A stretch of 11,110 bases of DNA from Pseudobdellovibrionaceae bacterium (GCA_022843085.1 JALHOI010000060.1:1-11110); one strand, 5' to 3'; positions 1 to 7,225 are shown, numbered from the stretch's first letter. Numbers and translations are program-made. The notes: generated by a model from the sequence alone, not told the origin.

Positions 1-1351
1 CAATGAATATCCGAGCAAATAGGTCGGGATCTAGATAAACGGCGCCGATGCCAAATCGAAAAATCTGAGGCGGATCGGTACGAAGCTGACCGCGATAGCC
101 ACCAGATTCCTTCATCGCGAGGTCGATTTTGACTCCTAGAACCTCATTCCACTGCGCCTGAAGTCGCTCTGCCAAAATTCGATTCTCGTCTCGCGAGTCG
201 ATCGAAAGCTCAATCTTCGGCAATCCTTTCCCTAACGGGTAACCAGCAGCGGCTAGTTCTTTTCTCGCAAGTTCGGGATTAAAAGCCAAACCAAGTGCAG
301 GGTTAAATCCAGGAACTCCGTCCGGAATCCAAGAATTAACTGGGCGGTAGATCGGCGCCTCCCCCGATCTCAAACGTGGATCGAAGAGCTTCACAATACT
401 ACTTCGGTCTGTTGCGTACGCAAAAGCTCGTCGAACTTTCGGATTGTCGAAGGGCGCTTTCGTGACGTTAAAAGCCATCGATAGTACCCGGATATTCGGA
501 AACGTTTTAAATGTCGAGCCCAGCCTTAGACTGGGCCATTCGGTGCGGGGCGGATTGTAAATGATGTCGAGGTTGCCATTTTTAAAAAGATCAAGAGCCG
601 TTGAATCTTCTTGTACGACACGAAACGTGTAGCGCGGAACGGTCGGTTTCGCGCCATAGAACGTGCTGTTTGCCACAAGGGTAAACGATTCTGACTTCCA
701 AGATTCAAGCTTGTACGGGCCCAACACGACGAGATTTTCAGGGCGCGTCCATTTGTCGCCATGTTTTTTTATGACGTCGAGGCGCGCCGGTAACGAAATC
801 GTGTGCGCCATTAACGCCGGAAGGTAAGCCGAAGGTTGAACAAGGTTGAACTCAAGGACGTGCGCGCTTAGCGCTCGGACACCAACTTGCGACGCATCCT
901 TCGTGACACCTTTATTGAAATCTTTCGCGCCCGCAATCATCCACATCGCCGAGCTTCCGATCGCACCTGTCTTTGGATCGAGAACATGAATGATTGCGTC
1001 GACAAAGTGCTGGGCTACGAGCGGCACGCCGTCACTCCAAACGACATTTTTTCTTAGAAAGAACTTAAAGGACTTTGAATCCGACGAAGTCGTCCACTTT
1101 TCTGCAAGAGCCGGAACCAGTTTATCATCCGCATCGAAGGCAGTAAGGCCATGCATCAAACTTAAAATAACTCGCGCCGAGGCGAGGTCGAGCGTTTGAT
1201 GCCAGTCAATACTTTGTACGGGTGCACTTATACGGATGACAGGCCCTGACTGAACTTCTTGCGCCATCGCGACCCGAGGCCCATTCGGTAGGACAAGGCT
1301 TAAGAATAATCCGAAAAATACAACTCGAATGAGGCTACAAACAGAACGCAT
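1..1351 (-). CDS. Peptide/oligopeptide ABC transporter solute-binding protein (SBP family 5), C-terminus cut by window edge
   Basis: This is a periplasmic substrate-binding protein of the OppA/DppA type, which captures peptides (or nickel and similar ligands in some members) and delivers them to an inner-membrane ABC permease. About 450 residues are in the window and the C-terminus lies beyond base 1. Residues 1-30 form a signal peptide with a hydrophobic core (VVFFGLFLSLVL) and an AMA|Q cleavage site; there is no lipobox cysteine. The family's N-terminal block 'LVPALAEKW' (78-86) and 'WSDGVP' (105-110) are clear. The hinge-proximal block 'APFDNPKVRRAFAYATDR' lies near residue 300. The ATG at 1349-1351 is supported by GGAG (complement of 1360-1363) eight bases upstream. 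No permease or ATPase gene is visible, so substrate and partners cannot be read here. The family is secure; the ligand is unknown. Confidence 0.93.
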   Translation of the reverse strand, partial: MRSVCSLIRVVFFGLFLSLVLPNGPRVAMAQEVQSGPVIRISAPVQSIDWHQTLDLASARVILSLMHGLTAFDADDKLVPALAEKWTTSSDSKSFKFFLRKNVVWSDGVPLVAQHFVDAIIHVLDPKTGAIGSSAMWMIAGAKDFNKGVTKDASQVGVRALSAHVLEFNLVQPSAYLPALMAHTISLPARLDVIKKHGDKWTRPENLVVLGPYKLESWKSESFTLVANSTFYGAKPTVPRYTFRVVQEDSTALDLFKNGNLDIIYNPPRTEWPSLRLGSTFKTFPNIRVLSMAFNVTKAPFDNPKVRRAFAYATDRSSIVKLFDPRLRSGEAPIYRPVNSWIPDGVPGFNPALGLAFNPELARKELAAAGYPLGKGLPKIELSIDSRDENRILAERLQAQWNEVLGVKIDLAMKESGGYRGQLRTDPPQIFRFGIGAVYLDPDLFARIFI

Positions 1352-1530
1352 CAGATGGTCTCCAATAGGCTATTGCTCACGGCTAATCGAAATTGGCGAA
1401 AACTTCTAGGGCGAACCACCCGAGGAACGCGCAGCATTCAGCGCCCGCCGAGCGCCCAACTGAGTTTGTCGTGCCTGCCCTTCGACATCGAGAGTTGCAA
1501 CCTCTGCAGAGTTTGATTTACGATCGGCCA

Positions 1531-2010
1531 ATGAAAGTCTCACTTCAAGAAATCACAAGCGACACTGTGATTGCAGTCACAAAGTTAAGGGTTCATCCTT
1601 CACAAGAAGGTTTTGTCGCCCCCAACGCAATTTCGCTGGCGCAAGCTTTGTTCAGTGACGAGGCCTGGTTTCGTGCCATTTACGCCGATGGAGAACTTGC
1701 GGGTTTTGTTATGCTCGCAGACGAGACTTTAAAGCCGAACCCGCCCGAAGCACCGAAGATAGGGCTTTGGCGACTGATGATCGACGCAAAATATCAGCGG
1801 CGTGGGATCGGGCGGCACGTCATTCGGATGTTAATCGACCACGTCACAAGCCGACCGAAGGTTCGCCAATTCTACACGTCGTATGTTCCGGCCGCGAACG
1901 GCCCGGCACCGTTCTATCTTGGTCTCGGCTTTGAACCCACCGGCGAAATTGATGACGGCGAAGTGGTCGTCGCGTTACCAACTCAAATGCTCAAGGCACA
2001 AAATTTCTGA
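1531..2010 (+). CDS. GNAT family N-acetyltransferase (BltD/PaiA-like)
   Basis: A 159-residue GCN5-related acetyltransferase that would move an acetyl group from acetyl-CoA to a small amine; it should be cytosolic. The N-terminus reads 'LRVHPSQEGFVAPNAISLAQA' in two overlapping parts (19-39), typical of the spermidine/spermine-type GNATs. The central strand 'LWRLMID' (79-85) is followed by the acetyl-CoA pyrophosphate loop QRRGIGR (89-95), and the C-terminal block 'PAPFYLGLGFEPTGEI' completes the fold. I chose the ATG at 1531 because homology begins there. The frame stays open upstream to a TTG at 1393, but the extra 46 residues look non-coding and neither start has a good ribosome binding site. 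The 3' end lies 21 bases before the next gene. Fold is confident; the polyamine substrate is inferred from family resemblance only. Confidence 0.88.
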   Translation: MKVSLQEITSDTVIAVTKLRVHPSQEGFVAPNAISLAQALFSDEAWFRAIYADGELAGFVMLADETLKPNPPEAPKIGLWRLMIDAKYQRRGIGRHVIRMLIDHVTSRPKVRQFYTSYVPAANGPAPFYLGLGFEPTGEIDDGEVVVALPTQMLKAQNF

Positions 2011-2031
2011 ACTTTCACAACGGGGCCAAAT

Positions 2032-2481
2032 TTGCATTTACATTCGGATTTGAATTCAATTTTGCAAGACGGAGTGTTTCTCGAAGACTGCGCTCAACTT
2101 CTGCCATGGGGTGCGCCGATTCACGAACTTGCCGGACTTTTGCAGCTGCCAATGGGTAAAAACCCTACCCAACTCGCGATTGGCCATCATCTCGTTTTGC
2201 GAGGTCTAAGATTGAATAATGCGATGGTCAGTTGTCGAGGCGCACATGATGGGCTCTTCAACACATTTTCTGGTCGTGTTCGACCCGAGGCGCTCGACCA
2301 CCTTGCGGACAAATTCGATCTTAGTCTTCAACCCACTTCCCCTGGTTCGACCGTCGATGGCGGCGCCGAAATGTTTTGGCGATCGGGTCCAATTGAAATT
2401 TCATACTCAACTCTTAACCTTCGCGGCGAAGGAATCTTTGAAAGTTTGATCGAAGTGGTGTACCTCGGGCCGCTCGACTAA
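2032..2481 (+). CDS. Conserved-looking hypothetical protein between GNAT and HD-domain genes
   Basis: I do not recognise this 149-residue protein. It has no signal peptide or membrane segment, so it is probably cytosolic. It is mixed alpha/beta in appearance: a helical N-terminal third (ILQDGVFLEDCAQLL, HELAGLL) and a strand-rich end (EMFWRSGPIEISYS, then ESLIEVVYLG). No ATG is available near the 5' end. The TTG at 2032 is the first plausible start, with a G-rich CGGGG at 2021-2025 as a weak ribosome binding site; TTG codons at 2050 and 2059 are alternatives. Position is the best evidence that it is real: 21 bases after the GNAT gene and 8 bases before the HD gene, with the frame filling the space exactly. 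It would be translated as part of that operon. Confidence 0.68.
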   Translation: MHLHSDLNSILQDGVFLEDCAQLLPWGAPIHELAGLLQLPMGKNPTQLAIGHHLVLRGLRLNNAMVSCRGAHDGLFNTFSGRVRPEALDHLADKFDLSLQPTSPGSTVDGGAEMFWRSGPIEISYSTLNLRGEGIFESLIEVVYLGPLD

Positions 2482-2489
2482 TTCGATTC

Positions 2490-3125
2490 ATGGAAGATTT
2501 TGAAGTCAGATTTCACAACTACATGGCCGGCCTTTGCCGAGAGAGCCCTGACCCGGCCCACGACATTCTTCACGTCGAAAGGGTTGTAAGTGTAGCCAAA
2601 AAACTCGCGAAAGCCGAGCGAGCGAACTTCGACATCGTCGTACCGGCTGCCTACCTTCACGATTGTGTTTTTATCTCAAAGACTGATACCCGAAGATCTC
2701 AAGCCTCACGGCTGTCCGCTGACCACGCCGTCGAGCTGCTGAGGGGTTGGGGATACACAGAAGCTTTGCTTCCTGCCATTCACCACGCGATTTGCGCACA
2801 CAGCTTCTCGGCGAAAGTTGTACCCGAGACCCTCGAGGCCAAAATTGTTCAAGACGCAGACCGCCTCGATGCGCTCGGAGCGATCGGTATTGCTCGCTGC
2901 TTTGGCTTGAGCGGGCTTACCCGGAGACCGTTCTACCATCCCGATGACCCGTTCTGCGACCGAAGACAACCTGATGACCGTTCTAACGCCGTTGACCACT
3001 TCTTCACGAAGCTACTTCATCTCGAAAAGACGATGCAGACCGCAACTGCAAAAGCCGAAGCGGCCGAACGAGTGAAAACAATGACTCGGTTTTTAGAATC
3101 GCTGAGGCTGGAATTGACGACTTAG
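2490..3125 (+). CDS. HD-domain phosphohydrolase, YedJ/YpgQ family
   Basis: A 211-residue metal-dependent phosphohydrolase closely resembling E. coli YedJ and Bacillus YpgQ; YpgQ has been reported to split nucleoside triphosphates to monophosphate and pyrophosphate. All expected metal ligands are visible: H28 in 'AHDILHVERVV', the H57-D58 pair in 'YLHDC', H98-H99 and H104 in 'IHHAICAHSFSA', and D122 in 'QDADRLDALGAIG' (121-133). A C-terminal block 'NAVDHFFTKLLHLEKTMQTA' is also characteristic. Length matches the family. The ATG at 2490 lies 8 bases after the previous stop with no obvious ribosome binding site, so translational coupling is likely. It is cytosolic; a nucleotide-pool cleaning role is inferred from the family, and the exact substrate is not shown by sequence. 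Confidence 0.92.
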   Translation: MEDFEVRFHNYMAGLCRESPDPAHDILHVERVVSVAKKLAKAERANFDIVVPAAYLHDCVFISKTDTRRSQASRLSADHAVELLRGWGYTEALLPAIHHAICAHSFSAKVVPETLEAKIVQDADRLDALGAIGIARCFGLSGLTRRPFYHPDDPFCDRRQPDDRSNAVDHFFTKLLHLEKTMQTATAKAEAAERVKTMTRFLESLRLELTT

Positions 3126-3153
3126 CGGCGATGTCGCGACAGCGGGCGAGCGG

Positions 3154-3176
3154 CGTCACAATAATCTTGCGTGACG
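3154..3176 (+). other. Inverted repeat (6-bp stem, 11-base loop) after the HD gene
   Basis: CGTCAC (3154-3159) and GTGACG (3171-3176) are perfect inverted copies around an AT-rich 11-base spacer. It lies 28 bases after the stop of the HD gene and about 100 bases before the next coding start. No T-run follows, so it is more likely an operator-like dyad or an mRNA 3'-end hairpin than an intrinsic terminator. Confidence 0.3.
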
Positions 3177-3277
3177 TAAACAGATCGAGTGGCACCAAAC
3201 CCCTGAACCAAACGGCGTGGCCTGCAATCATTCGTGTTGTCGATTGCCAACACTGGGGCACCGACCTAGGATTCGGT

Positions 3278-3574
3278 ATGACTTCAAATTTTGAAAAATT
3301 CTTCGTCTACCTTTCGTTGGTATGTGGAACTCTGTTCGCCCTGCTCACTAAGGCTGGATTAGAATTTCTTAATGAAGGTGACACTCTTCGTGCGTTCGTC
3401 TTTGCCCTCATCTCGATGCTGACTCTAATGGGCTGGATTGGACCGTTATTCAATTCGTGGCGATCCGTTGGCTTGAAATCGGGGTGCTTGCTTGCTGTTC
3501 TGCTCGTTTTGCTTTCGGTGCTTGATGTCGTTCGAGAGAATTTCATTACGAGCCTCCCAAAGATTTGGCTTTAA
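3278..3574 (+). CDS. Small three-helix inner-membrane protein of unknown function
   Basis: A 98-residue very hydrophobic protein with three predicted membrane helices, roughly residues 8-25 (FVYLSLVCGTLFALL), 38-60 (RAFVFALISMLTLMGWIGPLF) and 68-85 (SGCLLAVLLVLLSVLDVV). The N-terminus (MTSNFEKF) and the loop between helices 2 and 3 carry charged residues. I do not recognise a family. The ATG at 3278 is preferred because AGGA (3268-3271) sits six bases upstream and the hydrophobic protein starts there. The frame is open from an ATG at 3131, but the extra 49 residues are polar, unlike a leader, and lack a ribosome binding site. It precedes a secreted protein by 28 bases on the same strand, so the two may be co-transcribed. 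Confidence 0.66.
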   Translation: MTSNFEKFFVYLSLVCGTLFALLTKAGLEFLNEGDTLRAFVFALISMLTLMGWIGPLFNSWRSVGLKSGCLLAVLLVLLSVLDVVRENFITSLPKIWL

Positions 3575-3602
3575 AAGAATTGACTGCCGTTAAGAGGAAT
3601 AA

Positions 3603-4142
3603 ATGAAGAAATATGTTTTGTTTCTGGTCTTCGCTCCGCTGACTAGTTTTGCGAGTCAAACTACATTCGACGACTTCAAAGCTTGTTACAAAAGTAGCTC
3701 GAGCCAGATTGCGGTTGCTCGCGAAAGGGCTTTTCTAGACAGCTATTTACAATATCTAGCTTCGGGCAAAGATTCTGACGGTCGATCAGCTATCAAGAAA
3801 CTGATAGAGCTGAAACCGAAAGATAAAACTCGTATCTCATCGAAGTGGATCGGTATTTTTGAAGGCTCAATCGACCTTTGCTGTAAAGACTCGGGCGCCT
3901 GCACATACAGTTTCGGATCAGCAAGTCTTGAAAAATTACGGCCGAGAGTTGAAAGAGGAAATGCCGCCGCGATCGATCTCGTTCTCACTTACTCTGCACT
4001 CGTGCAAACCGATGGTGCTGAATCCGAAAGTCTTGCCGATTATCAAAAAATCATACGGAAAAATCAGAACGCTGTAGACCGCTTCATCAAAAAGAATTCA
4101 AGGTTGGTGGAAGATTATTCTATCAACTGGCTTGTCCACTGA
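3603..4142 (+). CDS. Exported hypothetical protein with four cysteines
   Basis: A 179-residue protein with a textbook signal peptide (MKKYVLFLVFAPLTSFA, cleavage after A17) and therefore probably periplasmic or secreted. The mature part is charged and mostly helical, with a likely helical pair at 34-70 and a second at about 105-170. C28 and a cluster C93, C94, C100 could form two disulfides. No family is recognised. The start is well supported: AAGAGGA at 3592-3598 is the strongest ribosome binding site in this part of the window, four bases before the ATG. Repeat-like helices and a periplasmic location would suit a Sel1/TPR-like scaffold or an inhibitor, but no motif proves either. It begins a series of exported unknowns on the plus strand. 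Confidence 0.78.
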   Translation: MKKYVLFLVFAPLTSFASQTTFDDFKACYKSSSSQIAVARERAFLDSYLQYLASGKDSDGRSAIKKLIELKPKDKTRISSKWIGIFEGSIDLCCKDSGACTYSFGSASLEKLRPRVERGNAAAIDLVLTYSALVQTDGAESESLADYQKIIRKNQNAVDRFIKKNSRLVEDYSINWLVH

Positions 4143-4301
4143 GCTTAATCCCAGCGTTTTTGGTGAACATTTAATGCCGGGACAGTAGAGGGCAATTGTC
4201 GAGCTTTGCTGAACCGGGTGAGTTTTGCAGGCACCGGATCTGCAAGTTGTGAACGTGCCACGCTTCCGCTAGCCTCACACAACAATCAGTTGGGCCAACA
4301 A

Positions 4302-5561
4302 GTGATAAAAATATTCCTTCAAGCGCTTGTTTTCGAATCAATCTTTCAATCGTTGTTCGCATCGTCTGCGCAAGCAATCACGTGTGCGGATCTCTTTCGG
4401 CACAGCTCGACTTCCCAGATCGACACCCTCGCGCCGATTCCGCAAGATGGACCGCAGTTTCACGCCTACGCACTTACAAAGGCGTCTGAGGCCAGAACTT
4501 CGAGATTCAAAGAATTTGAGATTATTCGGGAGGTCGCCGCACGTCATGGCCTTCGCATTTGGCTTTGGGGAGAATCTGCCGGCGCGTACTCTGGCTACAC
4601 ACTCAAAATTCTGGGCACGCACAAAGACCGAATTCAAAAAACAACGACGAATGTCCTCGAAATATTTGATTACTCGATAGGTCTGCAGCTTGTCGTCGAC
4701 GGCTCAAATCATGCGGCGTACTCGTTAGAACAAGAGCTGAAAGGTCTTTTTTCAAAATCGTTTTCTGTCAATGCTGGGCTCTTAACGGTGCACGCTCTAG
4801 ATCGCACACAGCCGTCAAGCAAGGACACCGGTCCAAAGTTTGACGCTCAAAAGTGGAACGGACTCCCCGCTTCATTGAAAGCGGCCATGACTTCCTCACC
4901 CACGGTCGAGGCCACGTTCATCGAGGCCGTTGAAATTTCGGCAGGCGAATTTTCACGCGTCAGACAAGTTAACTCAGTCGAAGCGAAGTTCTTGAAAGAA
5001 TTGAAAGCGGGCCGAGTCAATGTGTTCGAGCTGGCCGCGGGCTTGAGCCACGACGACCTCTCACTCTCGTTGAGGATGGTCTCTCGCGAGCCTGTAAGTC
5101 CGCAATCGAGTCTCGAAGTTAAGGTTCGCGACGCGTTTAAGTCAGTCGTCTCTCTTCGAGACTCGGTTCATGGCGAAGAGAGAATCCGTTACATTGAAAC
5201 GGTTGGGCCGATGTCTGACGTACTCCGATCACTGAAGTTGATCGATGGCCTAAGCCATTCAAGGTATCTTCTAAGAACGCTGATTCACGCGGGACGCAGC
5301 CCCGACGTCAGAAAAGTGGCTGCCGTGGAGTTTCTACTCGTTTCGTCTGGTGCTCCGCTGATGGCCCTTTTGAAACTTAAAGACTATATCTCTGCCGCCG
5401 AGTACTCCGAAATTTTGATCGAAATGAAGCTTTGGGGCCAGAACGAAAACTGGCGAAAGCGCCAGTTCGCTGAAACGCTAGAAATTATCAAAGACCGTGC
5501 CGGCCGCGCGACACTTCAGGATTTCGAACGGGCGGGGATTTCAGTTCTTCAGGCTGATTAG
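4302..5561 (+). CDS. Large exported hypothetical protein with a degenerate nucleotidyltransferase-like N-terminal block
   Basis: About 419 residues if translation begins at GTG 4302, which starts a good signal peptide (IKIFLQALVFESIFQSLF, cleavage ASSAQA|ITC). The frame is open from TTG 4206 and no candidate has a clear ribosome binding site, so the start is uncertain. After cleavage comes 'ITCADLF' with C28, a motif also present in the protein ending at 8222. Residues 84-94 (GLRIWLWGESA) followed by 124-134 (YSIGLQLVVDG) resemble the 'GGxA ... DLDIVVDG' arrangement of nucleotidyltransferase-fold proteins, but the acidic DxD pair is replaced by G-L-Q. This suggests a non-catalytic relative; it is inference, not a family call. 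The C-terminal 300 residues are helical with no recognised motif. Periplasmic or secreted location is likely; the function is unknown. Confidence 0.78.
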   Translation: MIKIFLQALVFESIFQSLFASSAQAITCADLFRHSSTSQIDTLAPIPQDGPQFHAYALTKASEARTSRFKEFEIIREVAARHGLRIWLWGESAGAYSGYTLKILGTHKDRIQKTTTNVLEIFDYSIGLQLVVDGSNHAAYSLEQELKGLFSKSFSVNAGLLTVHALDRTQPSSKDTGPKFDAQKWNGLPASLKAAMTSSPTVEATFIEAVEISAGEFSRVRQVNSVEAKFLKELKAGRVNVFELAAGLSHDDLSLSLRMVSREPVSPQSSLEVKVRDAFKSVVSLRDSVHGEERIRYIETVGPMSDVLRSLKLIDGLSHSRYLLRTLIHAGRSPDVRKVAAVEFLLVSSGAPLMALLKLKDYISAAEYSEILIEMKLWGQNENWRKRQFAETLEIIKDRAGRATLQDFERAGISVLQAD

Positions 5562-5571
5562 CAAGACAGCT

Positions 5572-5592
5572 CGTTCATCGCTTAGGCGAACG
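5572..5592 (+). terminator. Possible hairpin after the 4302-5561 gene
   Basis: CGTTC...CGC pairs with GCGAACG, with an AT bulge and a four-base TTAG loop, starting 11 bases after the stop. There is no T-run downstream, so at most it is a factor-assisted terminator or 3'-end stabilising hairpin. Confidence 0.25.
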
Positions 5593-5706
5593 ATTCGCTT
5601 CCGGTAAATTTCGTACAGCAAAAATTTCTTCGAACTCAAATCTTCCACAAAATTTTGACTCCACATGATACGTCTACTCTCCACACCCTTTCGGAGTTCG
5701 AACGCT

Positions 5707-6366
5707 ATGAAAATCATGAGTCTCTTTTCTCTTCTTTGCTTTCTTGCCATGCCATCACTGGGCCGCGCAGAAGCCACGCAAACTCAAGCAACACTAAACT
5801 TTGTGAATTCGTTGATCTACGAGGCCATGACGGATGCACCGGTCTGGTCCGAAAAAGTCGACTACACCTCGCGGGGAAGCCACAGAGACTCATTCGTTCG
5901 AAAGCAAGGTTCTGTCACCTGCACAGCGATGAAGTACGTAGCGGCCCAGTACTCTGGCCTTCAATCTCGCTACCAATGTGATCTGGGGCCCGTCAGCATG
6001 ACCTGGGGCGATCTTACTTTTACGGGTGAAGCGGCCGAACTCGCTTACAACGGGTTAGCTGAAGTTTACAGAGACCACGACTTCGGCGCTGAAGAGCCCC
6101 GACCAAACGAAACCCTCACACCACCACACATGGGTACTCTAAAAACCACAGTCCGGTCGGTTACATGCAATGGCAAATGTGTTCCATCATCAATTACGGT
6201 ACTCCAGATCGACGCGAGTGGGTTTCACACCGAAGTCTTGCGCTGCTCACGTCCGGGTGAACACTCTCTTTCATATGGCGGCGGCGAATTTTTGAAGGCT
6301 GAAAAAGAAGGCGCGCTTCGCCCGACGAGACTGAATTCATATGCTTGCCAGGTGATTTTGCGATGA
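5707..6366 (+). CDS. Exported hypothetical protein with six mature cysteines
   Basis: A 219-residue protein with a signal peptide (MKIMSLFSLLCFLAMPSLGRA, cleavage around GRA|EA) and a mature domain of about 195 residues. The mature part has six cysteines, in the contexts VTC, YQC, VTCNGKC, LRC and YAC. An even number spread along the chain suggests three disulfides and an extracytoplasmic, strand-rich fold. I recognise no family. The ATG at 5707 is preferred over one at 5665 because GGAG (5693-5696) lies ten bases upstream and the n-region then starts directly with MK. The stop TGA overlaps a downstream ATG (ATGA at 6363-6366), but the frame opened there ends after 22 codons. The gene is preceded by 145 bases of apparently non-coding DNA, so it may have its own promoter. 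Confidence 0.75.
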   Translation: MKIMSLFSLLCFLAMPSLGRAEATQTQATLNFVNSLIYEAMTDAPVWSEKVDYTSRGSHRDSFVRKQGSVTCTAMKYVAAQYSGLQSRYQCDLGPVSMTWGDLTFTGEAAELAYNGLAEVYRDHDFGAEEPRPNETLTPPHMGTLKTTVRSVTCNGKCVPSSITVLQIDASGFHTEVLRCSRPGEHSLSYGGGEFLKAEKEGALRPTRLNSYACQVILR

Positions 6367-6390
6367 CCAGCCGCTCTGGGGTTTTGATGA

Positions 6391-6516
6391 ATGCTGACGC
6401 AGCTTCAATCTCCACGGAAAGAGCGATCTAAAACAGGCGCAGTTATTGCTGAAATTGCACGAGTCAAAAGTGGTCTCAAGGGAACTGGCACGCAAGCCTG
6501 CACATTTGAAACTTAG
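6391..6516 (+). CDS. Possible 41-residue small ORF
   Basis: A short frame from ATG 6391 to TAG 6514-6516 fills most of the gap between two secreted-protein genes. Its second half (AVIAEIARVKSGLKG) reads like ordinary protein sequence with balanced composition. A G-run at 6378-6381 is only a weak ribosome binding site. It could be a small protein, a remnant of a larger gene, or chance. Nothing similar is recognised. Confidence 0.2.
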   Translation: MLTQLQSPRKERSKTGAVIAEIARVKSGLKGTGTQACTFET

Positions 6517-6527
6517 ACTGGAGTTCA

Positions 6528-6884
6528 ATGAAAAACATTATCGTATTATTAAGTCTTTTCTCGGCGTCATTTGCCTCTGCAGACACGTTTTGCACAATCG
6601 ACCAATCAGACTCGAACTGGGGCAGGTATCAGGTTTTGAACGGCGTCACAAAGCAGACCGTTCCTGCAACTCTCAATGATCTTTCGCTTTCTGAAGCCAT
6701 CAATCTAAGAAACACTCTGGTTTCTAAAGGGCTCTGCTCAGAGGCTGCAGCAACAAGTATTTGTACGATTACGAAAGGTTACTCAAGGTTCGGAATAGAA
6801 GAGGAGTTCGTACTTTCTTTTGGTCAACGAAGTTTGAAAACACACGACCTGAACAGCTTACTCAGAGAAAAAAACTCCTCGTAG
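6528..6884 (+). CDS. Exported repeat-containing hypothetical protein, frame-0 product (N-terminal part)
   Basis: A 118-residue frame with a signal peptide (MKNIIVLLSLFSASFASA, cleavage before DTFC) and a good start: GGAG lies just upstream of ATG 6528. The mature chain holds one full and one broken copy of a repeat of about 55 residues. Repeat 1 begins 'FCTIDQSDSNWGRYQVL' and ends 'LRNTLVSKGLC'; repeat 2 begins 'ICTITKGYSRFGIEEEFVL' and is cut at 'LLREKNSS' by the TAG at 6882-6884. The missing end of repeat 2 and a third repeat are found in the -1 frame, starting exactly at the A7 tract 6868-6874. The native product is therefore probably a 232-residue frame-fused protein, with this 118-residue form as the unshifted product. 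It should be periplasmic or secreted; the function is unknown. Confidence 0.72.
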   Translation: MKNIIVLLSLFSASFASADTFCTIDQSDSNWGRYQVLNGVTKQTVPATLNDLSLSEAINLRNTLVSKGLCSEAAATSICTITKGYSRFGIEEEFVLSFGQRSLKTHDLNSLLREKNSS

Positions 6885-6898
6885 ACGGACGCGTCTGC
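6869..6898 (+). promoter_or_regulatory. Candidate -1 ribosomal frameshift signal (slippery heptamer plus hairpin)
   Basis: The heptamer A_AAA_AAC (6869-6875) is in the correct phase: frame-0 codons are GAA AAA AAC, then TCC TCG TAG. After a five-base spacer (6876-6880) a hairpin can form from 6881-6887 (GTAGACG) with 6892-6898 (CGTCTGC): seven pairs including one G-U, closing the tetraloop GACG. The frame-0 stop lies inside the stem. A -1 slip continues as K-K-L-L-V-D-G into the downstream frame. This is the same layout as dnaX-type bacterial signals, although AAAAAAG is the usual best bacterial heptamer. An A7 tract can also cause polymerase slippage, or be a mutation or sequencing error. 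Confidence 0.5.
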
Positions 6899-7225
6899 CT
6901 GCAATCACCTAACGAAGCATTGGGAGGCAGCCAGTGTACAATAAGCCAGGAATTAGGCTCGAATGTGTCGGTCATGAATGGCGATAAAGTTGTGCGTTCA
7001 TTCTTAGGCGGAAAAGGCGGATTACAATCAGCCACTTACCTGCGTGAAGTTTTGATCGAGACGGGTAATTGCACGATGGGCGAAGCGGTTGTGAGGTGCG
7101 TTCCGACTTACAGCGATTCCCAATCTGACTGTGGTACGAACTCGAGATTCTTATGGGGCAGCATTGCACTATGCGGCGACGACAGCGAAATTCAACGCCT
7201 GAAATCCCTTAAACTTTGTAGGTAA
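6875..7225 (+). CDS. C-terminal part of the same exported repeat protein, in the -1 frame
   Basis: This frame supplies 116 codons after the frame switch at 6875 and ends at TAA 7223-7225. It starts 'LLVDGRVC', which completes repeat 2 ('LVSKGLC' in repeat 1), then gives repeat 3: 'SQCTISQELGSNVSVM' to 'YLREVLIETGNC', followed by a cysteine-containing tail (VRCVP, SDCG, IALCG, KLC). The 'L..LR..L(V/I)..G.C' and 'CTI' signatures shared across both frames show that the two frames belong to one ancestral gene. Although the frame is open upstream to a TTG at 6761, that upstream part (MYDYERLLKVRNRRG) has no repeat similarity and lies under the real frame-0 coding. It is not expected to be translated alone: it lacks a ribosome binding site, ATG start and signal peptide. 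Confidence 0.62.
   Translation, partial: LLVDGRVCLQSPNEALGGSQCTISQELGSNVSVMNGDKVVRSFLGGKGGLQSATYLREVLIETGNCTMGEAVVRCVPTYSDSQSDCGTNSRFLWGSIALCGDDSEIQRLKSLKLCR

Noticed and set aside
1393..1530. N-terminal extension of the GNAT protein from a TTG
   Set aside because: The 46 extra residues precede the start of the GNAT fold, have no ribosome binding site and do not read like a signal or domain.
3131..3277. Longer form of the small membrane protein starting right after the HD gene
   Set aside because: The ATG at 3278 has AGGA at good spacing and begins the hydrophobic protein; the upstream residues are polar and contain the 3154-3176 inverted repeat.
4338..4637. 99-codon minus-strand open frame inside the 4302-5561 gene
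   Set aside because: Arginine-rich antisense frame typical of a shadow of a real coding strand.
6363..6431. 22-codon ORF overlapping the stop of the six-cysteine protein (ATGA)
   Set aside because: Too short and without recognisable composition; the overlap alone is not enough.
6761..6874. Independent start of the -1 frame protein at TTG 6761
   Set aside because: This part underlies real frame-0 repeat coding, shows no repeat similarity, and has no ribosome binding site or signal peptide.
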